Positions 17,831 through 26,004 of a stretch of 64,000 nucleotides of DNA are shown here, one piece after another. Every line of letters begins with the position of its first letter. The stretch's first letter is position 1. The translations under genes and the position numbers were made by a program. The notes beneath the pieces are model-generated. The model made no database searches and was not told the DNA's origin. It worked only from the letters and a program-made list of their open reading frames with translations. This DNA is from Streptomyces cyanogenus (GTDB taxonomy: Bacteria; Actinomycetota; Actinomycetes; Streptomycetales; Streptomycetaceae), in assembly GCF_017526105.1 (NCBI RefSeq), contig NZ_CP071839.1:6029001-6093000 (forward strand), read 5' to 3'.

Positions 17831-19420
17831 GTGAGCTCGAAACCCGTCGTACTCATCGCTGAAGAGCTGTCGCCTGCCACCGTCGACGCACTCGGTCCGG
17901 ACTTCGAGATCCGGCACTGCAACGGCGCGGACCGCGCCGAACTGCTGCCGGCCATCGCCGACGTGGACGCGATCCTGATCCGCTCGGCCACCAAGGTCGA
18001 CGCCGAGGCCATCGCCGCCGCGAAGAAGCTCAAGGTCGTCGCCCGGGCCGGTGTCGGCCTGGACAACGTCGACGTCTCCGCCGCCACCAAGGCCGGCGTG
18101 ATGGTCGTCAACGCCCCCACCTCCAACATCGTGACCGCCGCCGAGCTGGCCTGCGGTCTCATCCTCTCCACGGCCCGCAACATCCCGCAGGCCAACGCCG
18201 CGCTGAAGAACGGCGAGTGGAAGCGCAGCAAGTACACCGGCGTCGAGCTGGCCGAGAAGACGCTGGGCGTGGTGGGCCTGGGCCGCATCGGTGCCCTCGT
18301 CGCGCAGCGCATGTCCGCCTTCGGCATGAAGGTCGTCGCCTACGACCCCTACGTGCAGCCCGCGCGGGCCGCGCAGATGGGCGTCAAGGTGCTGTCGCTG
18401 GACGAGCTGCTGGAGGTCTCCGACTTCATCACCGTCCACCTGCCCAAGACCCCCGAGACGCTCGGCCTGATCGGCGACGAGGCGCTGCGCAAGGTCAAGC
18501 CGACCGTGCGCATCGTCAACGCCGCCCGCGGCGGCATCGTGGACGAGGCGGCGCTGTACGCGGCGCTGAAGGAGGGCCGGGTCGCCGGCGCCGGCCTCGA
18601 CGTGTACGCCAAGGAGCCGTGCACCGACTCCCCGCTCTTCGAACTGGACCAGGTCGTCTGCACCCCGCACCTGGGCGCGTCGACGGACGAGGCGCAGGAG
18701 AAGGCCGGTATCGCCGTCGCCAAGTCGGTCCGCCTCGCCCTCGCCGGAGAGCTGGTGCCGGACGCGGTGAACGTCCAGGGCGGTGTCATCGCCGAGGACG
18801 TCAAGCCGGGCCTGCCGCTCGCCGAGCGCCTCGGCCGCATCTTCACCGCGCTCGCCGGTGAGGTCGCGGTCCGCCTCGACGTCGAGGTCTACGGCGAGAT
18901 CACCCAGCACGACGTGAAGGTGCTGGAGCTGTCCGCGCTCAAGGGTGTCTTCGAGGACGTCGTCGACGAGACGGTGTCGTACGTCAACGCCCCGCTGTTC
19001 GCGCAGGAGCGTGGGGTCGAGGTGCGGCTGACCACCAGCTCCGAGTCGGCCGACCACCGCAACGTGGTGACCGTGCGCGGCACGCTGGGCACGGGCGAGG
19101 AGGTGTCGGTCTCCGGCACGCTGGCCGGCCCGAAGCACGTCCAGAAGATCGTCGCGGTCGGCGACTACGACGTCGACCTCGCCCTCGCCGAGCACATGGT
19201 CGTCCTGCGCTACGAGGACCGTCCGGGTGTCGTCGGCACCGTCGGCCGCATCCTCGGCGAGGCCGGCCTCAACATCGCCGGCATGCAGGTCGCTCGCGCG
19301 GCCGTGGGCGGTGAGGCGCTGGCCGTTCTCACCGTCGACGACACGGTGGGCCCCGCCGTCCTGGCCGAGGTCGCCGCGGAGATCGGCGCGGCCTCCGCCC
19401 GCTCGGTGAACCTGGTCTGA
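17831..19420 (+). CDS. serA: D-3-phosphoglycerate dehydrogenase
   Basis: A 529-residue enzyme catalysing the first step of serine synthesis (3-phosphoglycerate to phosphohydroxypyruvate, NAD). The NAD motif is 'LGVVGLGRIGALVAQRM'. Catalytic Arg lies in 'NAARGGIVDEAAL' and His in 'VVCTPHLGAST'. An intervening domain (about 315-445) and a C-terminal ACT domain ('RPGVVGTVGRILGEAGLNIA') complete the long, type I form, which in actinobacteria is feedback-inhibited by serine. GTG 17831 is preferred over GTG 17819 because GAGGA then lies at normal spacing and the length matches the family. It is monocistronic, with a strong hairpin after it. Confidence 0.96.
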   Translation: MSSKPVVLIAEELSPATVDALGPDFEIRHCNGADRAELLPAIADVDAILIRSATKVDAEAIAAAKKLKVVARAGVGLDNVDVSAATKAGVMVVNAPTSNIVTAAELACGLILSTARNIPQANAALKNGEWKRSKYTGVELAEKTLGVVGLGRIGALVAQRMSAFGMKVVAYDPYVQPARAAQMGVKVLSLDELLEVSDFITVHLPKTPETLGLIGDEALRKVKPTVRIVNAARGGIVDEAALYAALKEGRVAGAGLDVYAKEPCTDSPLFELDQVVCTPHLGASTDEAQEKAGIAVAKSVRLALAGELVPDAVNVQGGVIAEDVKPGLPLAERLGRIFTALAGEVAVRLDVEVYGEITQHDVKVLELSALKGVFEDVVDETVSYVNAPLFAQERGVEVRLTTSSESADHRNVVTVRGTLGTGEEVSVSGTLAGPKHVQKIVAVGDYDVDLALAEHMVVLRYEDRPGVVGTVGRILGEAGLNIAGMQVARAAVGGEALAVLTVDDTVGPAVLAEVAAEIGAASARSVNLV

Positions 19421-19481
19421 GGCCGCCGTCCGGGGGCTGGCGCCCCCGGGCCCGCGCTTCGGCCTCGCGGCCTCGTCCACA

Positions 19482-19521
19482 AGCGCCGGACGGGCTGACA
19501 GCAGTCAGCCCGTCCGGCGCT
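19482..19521. terminator. Strong bidirectional hairpin between serA and the MFS gene
   Basis: A perfect 18-bp stem (19482-19499 with 19504-19521) with a 4-base loop lies between convergent genes. T-rich sequence follows the plus-strand side (TTCTTGTGT). Confidence 0.85.
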
Positions 19522-19533
19522 TTCTTGTGTCCC

Positions 19534-21048
19534 TTACTTCTGCGCGGCCTCGATCCTCCGCAGCGTCACCGCCGCCCCCAGCGCCGCCGGCACCAGGATC
19601 ACCGCCCCGGCCAGCGCCGCACCCCGCATGCCGTGGATGAACGCCTCCCGGGCCGCGGCGAGGAGGGTTTCGCCGGCCCCGCCGGGCAGGTGGGCGGCCG
19701 TCGCGAGGGCGCCGCCCAGGGTCTCGCGGGCCTGGTCCGGCGCGGAGGCCGGCATCTCGTGGCGGTAGAGCGCCGTACCGATGGAGCCCAGGACCGCCAT
19801 GCCGAGCGCGCCGCCGAACTCGGCGCTGGTCTCCAGCAGGGAGGAGGCCGTGCCCGCTCGCTCCACCGCCGCGCCGGTCATGGCGAGGTCGGTCAGCTGG
19901 GACATGATCGCGATCATTCCGCAGGCGAGGACGCCGCCCCCGACGAGCACCAGCCACAGCGAGTCGGTGCCGACGGGGACGAACACCAGGTAACCGGCCG
20001 CCATGGCCGCGAAGCCGCCGGCGACGACGTACCCCCGGTTGACGCCCCGCTGGACGAGCGTTGCCGTGACCGGACCGGCGACCCCGATGAACACCGAGGG
20101 CAGCAGACTCCACAGGGCCGCCGCCAGCGGGCTCTTGCCGAGGACGGACTGGAGGTACTGCGTGGTGAAGATGGCCGAGCCCATCATGCCGAGGCTGGCG
20201 ACGAGGTTCAGGACCAGCGCCGGGGTGAAGCCGCGGCCCCTCAGCAGGGCCGGCGGGATCAGCGGGGAGGTGCCGGTGCGCTGGCGCCGGACGAACAGGG
20301 CCGCGAAGAGCAGGCCGACGGTGATCGCGACGACGTACTGCGGATGCCAGCCCTCGGAGGGGATCTCCTTCAGGCCGTAGATCACGGGGAGCACGGCGGC
20401 CATGGACAGCGGGACGCTCGGCCAGTCGAAGCGGCCGGGCGCGGGCTGCCTCGACTCGGGCAGCAGCAGCGGGCCGAGGACGAGCAACAGCGCCATCGCG
20501 GGCAGGTTGACCAGGAAGACCGAGCCCCACCAGAAGTGCTCGACCAGGATGCCGCTCATCACCGACCCGAGGGCGATGCCGCCGGTCATCACGCCGGACC
20601 ACAGCCCGATCGCCTTCGCCCGCTGGGCCGGGTCGGTGAACATCGTGCGCAGCAGGGCCATCGTGGACGGCATCAGGGTCGCGCCGCCGATGCCGAGGAC
20701 CGCACGGGCCGCGATCAGGGTCTCGGCGCTGTTCGCGTACGCCGCGAGGAGCGAGGCGGCGCCGAAGGCCGCGGCTCCCAGCAGGAGGAGCCGGCGGCGG
20801 CCGATGTGGTCGCCGAGCGAGCCCATCGTCATCAGCAGGCCGGCCAGGACGAAGCCGTAGATGTCGAAGATCCACAGTTGCTGGGTGCCGCTCGGCCGGA
20901 GGTCGGCGTTGATCGCGGGGGTCGCGAAGTAGAGGACGGAGACGTCCATCGAGACCAGCAGCAGCGGCAGCATCAGCACACCGAGCGCGGTCCACTCGCG
21001 GCGCCCGGCTCGGACGGGGGCGGTGGTGCTCGTCGCGTTCATCGTCAT
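19534..21048 (-). CDS. MFS drug exporter, 14-TM (EmrB/QacA type)
   Basis: A 504-residue inner-membrane proton antiporter of the DHA2 (14-helix) branch, likely exporting a hydrophobic or cationic compound. The N-terminal helix and loop hold 'SMDVSVLYFATPAINADLRP'. Motif A is 'GSLGDHIGRRRLLLLG'. The remaining hydrophobic segments are evenly spaced and number about 14. ATG 21048 is favoured because a -10 TACAGT ends 7 bases upstream, implying a leaderless mRNA. It diverges from a TetR-family gene across an array of 13-bp repeats that covers its promoter, so it is very probably repressed by that regulator. Confidence 0.92.
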   Translation of the reverse strand: MTMNATSTTAPVRAGRREWTALGVLMLPLLLVSMDVSVLYFATPAINADLRPSGTQQLWIFDIYGFVLAGLLMTMGSLGDHIGRRRLLLLGAAAFGAASLLAAYANSAETLIAARAVLGIGGATLMPSTMALLRTMFTDPAQRAKAIGLWSGVMTGGIALGSVMSGILVEHFWWGSVFLVNLPAMALLLVLGPLLLPESRQPAPGRFDWPSVPLSMAAVLPVIYGLKEIPSEGWHPQYVVAITVGLLFAALFVRRQRTGTSPLIPPALLRGRGFTPALVLNLVASLGMMGSAIFTTQYLQSVLGKSPLAAALWSLLPSVFIGVAGPVTATLVQRGVNRGYVVAGGFAAMAAGYLVFVPVGTDSLWLVLVGGGVLACGMIAIMSQLTDLAMTGAAVERAGTASSLLETSAEFGGALGMAVLGSIGTALYRHEMPASAPDQARETLGGALATAAHLPGGAGETLLAAAREAFIHGMRGAALAGAVILVPAALGAAVTLRRIEAAQK

Positions 21049-21055
21049 GCCGGAG

Positions 21056-21151
21056 ACTGTACGGGCGTCTTAAACGCTTGTCTAGAACGGCTGTATAAGT
21101 CGTCTGTATAAGTCGCGCGTCTAGGACGCTTGTATGGATCGCGGGTAGGCT
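21056..21151. promoter_or_regulatory. Divergent leaderless promoters of the MFS and TetR genes
   Basis: Minus strand: -35 TAGACA (21084-21079), 17-base spacer and -10 TACAGT (21061-21056), 7 bases before ATG 21048. Plus strand: -10 TAGGCT (21146-21151), 6 bases before ATG 21158, with a weak -35 near 21122. Both promoters lie over or beside the 13-bp repeats. Confidence 0.6.
21066..21143. repeat. Six tandem 13-bp operator repeats
   Basis: Six contiguous 13-bp units start at 21066, 21079, 21092, 21105, 21118 and 21131, with consensus YGTMTDRRWCGNN. Units 3 and 4 are identical over their first 11 bases. They fill the MFS/TetR intergenic region and cover the MFS -35 element and spacer. They are probably binding sites for the adjacent TetR regulator. 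Confidence 0.8.
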
Positions 21152-21157
21152 GGCCGC

Positions 21158-21742
21158 ATGGGACACCGTGAGGATCTGCTCGAGGGCGCCAAGCGCTGCC
21201 TGCTGGAGAAGGGCTTCCTGCGCACGACCGCGCGGGACATCGTCCGGGAGTCGGGCACCAACCTGGCGTCGATCGGCTACCACTACGGCTCGAAGGACGC
21301 GCTGCTGGTGCAGGCGTACATCTCGCTGATCGAGGCCGTGGGGGAGCGTTTCGACCCCGGTGCCGGGGTGCGGACGACCCAGCCCCCGGGCTCGCTGGAA
21401 CGCTTCCGGGAGGTGATGGCCGGGATCATCGCCACGGTGCCCGGGTCGCGGGCGATCTGGCTGCTCAGCTTCGAGCTGATGTTCCAGGACGAGCGGCTGG
21501 AGGAGGTCCGCAAGCTCCTGGCCGAGGCGCAGCGGGAGGGCCGCGCGGGGCTCGCGTCCATGTTCACCGGCATTCCGGAGGCGGACCTCGACCCGGAGAC
21601 GGTCGAGGCCGAGGGGCGCCTCTACCAGACCCTCCTCAACGGCCTCATGGTCCAGTGGCTCTTCGACCCGGACACGGCGACCACCGCCGACCAGCTCACG
21701 GAGGGGCTGCGGCGGGTGATCGCCGGCGTGGACGGGAGCTGA
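21158..21742 (+). CDS. TetR/AcrR-family regulator
   Basis: A 194-residue repressor, dimeric in the family, that releases DNA on binding a small ligand. The N-terminal helix-turn-helix is 'FLRTTARDIVRESGTNLASI' followed by 'GYHYGSKDALL'. The C-terminal ligand domain has no recognisable specificity. ATG 21158 follows a -10 TAGGCT by 6 bases, so the mRNA is likely leaderless. Divergence from a 14-TM exporter and the intervening six repeats mark it as the exporter's local repressor and its own autorepressor. Confidence 0.92.
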   Translation: MGHREDLLEGAKRCLLEKGFLRTTARDIVRESGTNLASIGYHYGSKDALLVQAYISLIEAVGERFDPGAGVRTTQPPGSLERFREVMAGIIATVPGSRAIWLLSFELMFQDERLEEVRKLLAEAQREGRAGLASMFTGIPEADLDPETVEAEGRLYQTLLNGLMVQWLFDPDTATTADQLTEGLRRVIAGVDGS

Positions 21743-21781
21743 CCGGCGGGGCCGGGGGCCGGCGCCCTGCCCTGGCGGGCC

Positions 21782-23053
21782 CTAGGGGCGGGCCGGGTGG
21801 TGACGGGCATCCGCTCGCCGGTCGCGTACCGCGGGGCCCAGGGCACCCAGCATCAGGATCCCGGTCAGCGCGAACCCCCACACATAGCCCGTGTGCGCCG
21901 TGAGGAGCCCGAAGCCCGCGGCGCCCACGCCCATGCCCCCGTCGTAGGCGAGGTTCCACAGGGCGCTGACCGTGCCGTACGACCCGGCGGAGACACGGCT
22001 GTACATCAGGGTGAGGGTGGCGTTCTGGGTCACGCCGAAGCCGGTGCCGAAGACCGCGGCGCCCACCAGTACGGCGACCGGGCTGGAGGTCGCCGCGAGG
22101 GCCGACAGCCCGGCGGCCGACACCAGCAGTCCCGGTACGACCAGCCGCCAGGAGCCCCGGCGGTCGCCGTACCGCCCCGCCGCCCAGCGGGCCGCGGTCG
22201 ACGCGGTGCTCTGCACCAGCAGGGCCGGCGTCGCGACGCCGGACGCGGGCGGGACCGCCAGCGGCAGGAAGGTGACGAGGATGCCTGCGGCGACGGCGGT
22301 GGCCGCGAACACCATGGTGGGCCGCCGCAGCCCGCCGGCCCGCACGGCCCCCACCATCCCGAGGTCCGCCTCCCGGCCGCCGCCGGCCGCCGCACCCAAG
22401 CGCGCCGTGCGCCGGTTGCCGGCCGCGGCACCCCCGCGCGCCCTGCCCCGGCCGCCGGCCGCCGCCCCGTCCACACGGAGTGCCGGTACCGTCGGGAGCG
22501 CCGCGAGGGCGGCGACGGCCGCTGCCGTGGTGACCGTGGCGTAGCCGAGGTGGCCGGCCAGCCAGATGCCCAGAGGCAGCGCCAGCAGCGCCGGCACACC
22601 TCCGACGACGCCGACGAGGGCCAGCCCCTCGCCCCTGCGCCCGGCCGGGATCAGTGCCGCCGTCAGGGCCCCGCCGGCGACCATCGTGAGGCCGAAGCCC
22701 AGACCGCGCACCAGACACACCGCCGCCGTCCAGGCCGGGGCGTCGGACAGGGGCAGCACGAGCGCGGGCGCGCCCAGCAGGAAGAGGCCGGCCGCCAGCG
22801 GGCCCCGGCGGCCGTAGCGGCCGAGGATCCGGGGCCCGGCCAGTTCGCCGAGCACCGTCGACAGCATCAGCGAGCCGGTCGCGAGGCCCGCCCCGCCCCG
22901 GCCGGCGTGCGCGGGCACCGCCGACAGCAGCAGGAAGAAGCTCGCCGTCGACCCCACCACGCTGACGAACCGCAGCAGCAGGGCGCGGCTCAGCAGCGGA
23001 GGTCGCGGGGTCGGGGTGGCCGTGGGTGTGGTGGGTTCGGCTGTCGGGTTCAT
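21782..23053 (-). CDS. MFS transporter, 12-TM
   Basis: A 423-residue inner-membrane transporter of the major facilitator superfamily. About 12 hydrophobic helices are visible, with 'LGRYGRRGPLAAGLFLLGAP' as a motif-A-like loop. The central cytoplasmic loop (about residues 195-235) is unusually long and made of Ala, Gly and Arg repeats, encoded by GC-only DNA at 22370-22480. Substrate unknown; the fold suggests an exporter. ATG 23053 lies 7 bases after a -10 TAGCGT, so translation is probably leaderless. It diverges from a MocR regulator. Confidence 0.88.
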   Translation of the reverse strand: MNPTAEPTTPTATPTPRPPLLSRALLLRFVSVVGSTASFFLLLSAVPAHAGRGGAGLATGSLMLSTVLGELAGPRILGRYGRRGPLAAGLFLLGAPALVLPLSDAPAWTAAVCLVRGLGFGLTMVAGGALTAALIPAGRRGEGLALVGVVGGVPALLALPLGIWLAGHLGYATVTTAAAVAALAALPTVPALRVDGAAAGGRGRARGGAAAGNRRTARLGAAAGGGREADLGMVGAVRAGGLRRPTMVFAATAVAAGILVTFLPLAVPPASGVATPALLVQSTASTAARWAAGRYGDRRGSWRLVVPGLLVSAAGLSALAATSSPVAVLVGAAVFGTGFGVTQNATLTLMYSRVSAGSYGTVSALWNLAYDGGMGVGAAGFGLLTAHTGYVWGFALTGILMLGALGPAVRDRRADARHHPARP

Positions 23054-23060
23054 GGCGCCG

Positions 23061-23092
23061 ACGCTAGGCAGCGACCGGACCCCCGGTAAGCT
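23061..23092. promoter_or_regulatory. Divergent leaderless promoters of MFS and MocR genes
   Basis: The 47-base gap holds a minus-strand -10 TAGCGT (23066-23061), 7 bases from ATG 23053, and a plus-strand -10 TAAGCT (23087-23092), 8 bases from ATG 23101. There is no room for a conventional ribosome site on either side. Confidence 0.5.
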
Positions 23093-23100
23093 CCAATTCC

Positions 23101-24525
23101 ATGCCTGTCCAGTGGGCCGGTCTCTCCCCCGAGCTGCTGCTGAGCGTCGACCGGAGCAGCGGTGAGCAACTGCGTGTCCAGCTGGAACGACAGCTGCGGG
23201 ACGCGATCCGCACCGGGCGGCTGCACGCCGGCGAACGCCTGCCGTCCTCCCGTGAACTGGCCCGCCAGCTCGGCCTGTCCCGCGGCCTGGTCCAGGACTG
23301 CTACGCCCAGCTCCAGGCCGAGGGCTACCTGGTCGCCCGCGTCGGCTCGGCCACCCGCGTGGCCGCCTGCGCCCCGGTCGCCCCGCCCGCCCCGCCGGCG
23401 CAGCGGCGCCCCGAACCGCCGCGGCTGATAGCCGACTTCCGGCACGGCGTCCCCGACCTCGCCTCCTTCCCGCGCGCCGACTGGCTGTGGGCGGTCCGGG
23501 AGGCGGCCCGCCGGATGCCGACCGCCGCTCTCGACTACGGCGACCCGCGCGGCAGCCGCGACCTGCGCACGGTCGTCGCCGCCTACCTGCGCCGGATCCG
23601 CGCGGCCGCCGCCGACCCGGACCACACCCTCGTCTGCTCCGGTTACGCCCAGGGGCTCGCCCTCGTCCTGCAGACGCTGGCCCGCGCCGGTGTCCGGGCC
23701 GTCGCCCACGAGGACCCGGGCAGCCCCACCAGCGCGACCGCGGCCATCCGCGCGGCGGGCCTCACCCCGGTCCCCGTCCCGGTCGACGCGCACGGCATCG
23801 ACGTCACCGCCCTGGAGGCGACCCGCGCCCGCGCGGTGATCGTCACCCCGGCCCACCAGTGGCCCACCGGAGTCCTCCTCGCCCCGGAACGCCGGCACGC
23901 GCTGCTCGGCTGGGCGCGGCGCCATGACGCGTACGTCATCGAGGACGACTACGACGCCGAGTTCCGCTACGACAGGGAGCCGGTCGGTGCGCTCCAGGGC
24001 CTCGCGGCCGACCGTGTCGCCTCGATCGGCACGGTCAGCAAGTCCCTGGCCCCCGCCCTGCGCATCGGCTGGCTGCTGAGCCCGCCCGCGCTCACCGCGG
24101 AGGTCACCGAGCTGAAGCGGATCGCGGACCGCGGCACGCCCACCCTCGACCAGCTGGCTCTCGCCCGGCTCATCGAGTCCGGCCGCTACGACCGCCATCT
24201 GCGCCGCATGCGCACCCTGTACGCGGCCCGCCGCAGGGCCCTGCGCGCCGCCCTCGCCGAGCACGCCCCGGCGGTGCGCCTGACCGGTCTGGCCGCGGGC
24301 TTCCACGCCGTGGCCCACCTGCCGCCCGGCGCGGACGAACAGACGGTGACCGCCGCGGCGCGCGCCCGCGGCGTCGGCCTGTACGGCATGAGTGCCTTCC
24401 GCACCTCGCGGGCCGCCGACCCGCCCCGGCTCGTCCTCGGCTTCGGCGACGTGCCCGAACGGGCCATCACGGAGGGCATCGCGGCGGCGGGCGCGGTGCT
24501 GGAGGGCTCGGCGGACGGCCGGTGA
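23101..24525 (+). CDS. MocR/PdxR-type regulator (GntR HTH + aminotransferase fold)
   Basis: A 474-residue chimeric transcription factor. The N-terminal winged helix of GntR type is 'LRDAIRTGRLHAGERLPSSR' followed by 'ELARQLGLSRGLVQ'. The rest is a fold-type I aminotransferase domain. Its PLP-binding lysine is expected in 'IGTVSKSLAPALRIGWL', with the cofactor Asp in 'VIEDDYDAEFRYD'. Family members sense PLP or an amino compound, for example PdxR in vitamin B6 synthesis and GabR in GABA use. Here the divergent partner is an MFS exporter, so it probably controls that transporter. The ligand is unknown. Confidence 0.92.
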   Translation: MPVQWAGLSPELLLSVDRSSGEQLRVQLERQLRDAIRTGRLHAGERLPSSRELARQLGLSRGLVQDCYAQLQAEGYLVARVGSATRVAACAPVAPPAPPAQRRPEPPRLIADFRHGVPDLASFPRADWLWAVREAARRMPTAALDYGDPRGSRDLRTVVAAYLRRIRAAAADPDHTLVCSGYAQGLALVLQTLARAGVRAVAHEDPGSPTSATAAIRAAGLTPVPVPVDAHGIDVTALEATRARAVIVTPAHQWPTGVLLAPERRHALLGWARRHDAYVIEDDYDAEFRYDREPVGALQGLAADRVASIGTVSKSLAPALRIGWLLSPPALTAEVTELKRIADRGTPTLDQLALARLIESGRYDRHLRRMRTLYAARRRALRAALAEHAPAVRLTGLAAGFHAVAHLPPGADEQTVTAAARARGVGLYGMSAFRTSRAADPPRLVLGFGDVPERAITEGIAAAGAVLEGSADGR

Positions 24526-24544
24526 TCCCGTTCCCCCGGGCCTG

Positions 24545-25843
24545 TTACAGCCGGGCCCGTTTCAACGCCATGTGCAGCAGCAGCCGGTCCTCGCCGTCGT
24601 CCAGGTCCAGGCCGGTCAGCTGTTCCACGCGGGACAGGCGGTAGTAGAGCGTCTGCCGGTGGATGCCCAGCTCGGAGGCCGTGCGGCCGGCCTGTCCCGC
24701 GCAGTCGAGGAACACCTCGGCGGTGCGGGCCAGTTCCCGGTGGGCGGGGGAGAGGAGCGGGCCGACGACGCGGTCGTGCGCGGCTCCCGGCGGCAGGGCG
24801 GTCAACAGCCGGTACGGTCCGATCCGCGCCCACTGCGCGACCGGCCCGAACCGCGGCTCGGCCAGCGCGGCACGCGCCGCGGCCGCGGCCTCCTGCCAGA
24901 CCGTGCCCAGCTCGGCGAGGCCGGTGCGCGGCTCGCCGACCCCGGCCGCGAGGGCGGCGCCGCCGGCGGCCCCGGTCCCGGCGGCGAGTCCCGCGGCCAC
25001 CGCCGCCGCCACCCGGGCCCCGGTCCCGCGCGCCGCGCCGCCCGCCGCCCCGCGCGCCCCCTCGGCCTCCTTCAGCAGCCGCGTGGCCGCCGCCAGCGCG
25101 GGTGCGCTCGTCTCCGTGGTCCGCAGCCGCACCAGCAGCGCCAGGCTCTGCCCGGACGCCCCCCACGGCAGCGTGCACAGCGCCGTCGCGTGCGGGATCG
25201 TACGGGCGGCCGGGGCGTCGTCCGGGTCGGCCGACGGCCAGGGCGCGACACAGACCAGGGTGTGCGGGCCGTCCGCGCGGGGCCCCAGGGCGGTGCGCAG
25301 GTCGGCCACCGCCATGTCCCGCTGCCAGCCGCCCTCCGCGGTGAGCACCGCCCGCAGCTCCCGGCCGAGCCCCGCCCCGGCCGCCGCCTCGTCGGCGAGC
25401 AGCGCGCCGATCCGGCCCGCGACCCCCATCGCGGCGGCCAGCTGGGCGTCGGTCGGCCCGGGGTCGCCGTCCAGCAGCCAGACGTAGCCGAGGACGACAC
25501 CGCGATGCCGTACGGGCAGGCAGATCCGGCCGCGGTAGACGCCGGCCTCGGGGCTCGGCGGGATGCGGACCGGTCCGGTCGCGCGGGTGATGCCGAAGCC
25601 CTCGAACCAGGACCGGACCGTGGCCGTGGAGCGACGGGTCAGGATCGAGCGGGTGCGCACCGGGTCCAGCGCGGACGCATCCAGCTCGTCATCGCTGTCG
25701 TAGGCGCCGAAGGCGATCAGCTCGAAGTCGCGGTTCTCCAGGGTCGCGGGCACCCCGAGCAGCTCCGAGATCTCGTCCACCAGCTCCTGGTAGTCCGCCT
25801 TGAACGCCTTGAAATCCGCCGCCACTCGGGCATTCTCCCTCAT
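24545..25843 (-). CDS. PucR-family regulator, likely controls proline catabolism
   Basis: A 432-residue regulator with a GAF-like N-terminal half ('LENRDFELIAFGAYDSDDEL', 'VLGYVWLLDGDPGPTDAQL'), an Ala-rich linker and a C-terminal PucR helix-turn-helix ('TASELGIHRQTLYYRLSRVE', 'LTGLDLDDGEDRLLLHMALK'). It diverges from the proline dehydrogenase gene, and a PucR-type gene next to proline dehydrogenase is a common Streptomyces arrangement. The inferred role is activating putA-pruA in response to proline. The start is uncertain: ATG 25843 is used, with ATG 25864 and a GTG near 25825 as alternatives. It converges on the MocR gene. Confidence 0.85.
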   Translation of the reverse strand: MRENARVAADFKAFKADYQELVDEISELLGVPATLENRDFELIAFGAYDSDDELDASALDPVRTRSILTRRSTATVRSWFEGFGITRATGPVRIPPSPEAGVYRGRICLPVRHRGVVLGYVWLLDGDPGPTDAQLAAAMGVAGRIGALLADEAAAGAGLGRELRAVLTAEGGWQRDMAVADLRTALGPRADGPHTLVCVAPWPSADPDDAPAARTIPHATALCTLPWGASGQSLALLVRLRTTETSAPALAAATRLLKEAEGARGAAGGAARGTGARVAAAVAAGLAAGTGAAGGAALAAGVGEPRTGLAELGTVWQEAAAAARAALAEPRFGPVAQWARIGPYRLLTALPPGAAHDRVVGPLLSPAHRELARTAEVFLDCAGQAGRTASELGIHRQTLYYRLSRVEQLTGLDLDDGEDRLLLHMALKRARL

Positions 25844-25892
25844 TCCCCGGCCGCCTTCATACATCTGTCTGAGATCTCGGGCACGGATGCGT

Positions 25893-25951
25893 GACAGCTG
25901 TCGATGGCCGAGGATCGGAGAGATCCTTAGGTTTCACGGTGGTTCTCCGTG
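25893..25951. promoter_or_regulatory. Palindromes between PucR and proline dehydrogenase genes
   Basis: Three inverted repeats occupy the divergent promoter: a perfect 10-bp palindrome GACAGCTGTC (25893-25902), GGATC-N5-GATCC (25912-25926), and CACGG-N7-CCGTG (25935-25951). All are candidate PucR operators. Confidence 0.4.
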
Positions 25952-26004
25952 CCGTACCCGAATCGTCGGGTGACGGCGTATTTGGTGCTCTGTGGAGGTG
26001 CCCC

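Noticed and set aside
22370..22480. Ala/Gly/Arg-rich DNA inside the MFS gene as an inserted element
   Set aside because: It keeps the reading frame and falls in the cytoplasmic central loop, where low-complexity expansion is tolerated.
24537..24559. CGGGCC/GGCCCG stem between the MocR and PucR genes as a terminator
   Set aside because: Only 6 bp with an 11-base loop, and it overlaps the PucR stop codon. Too weak to list.
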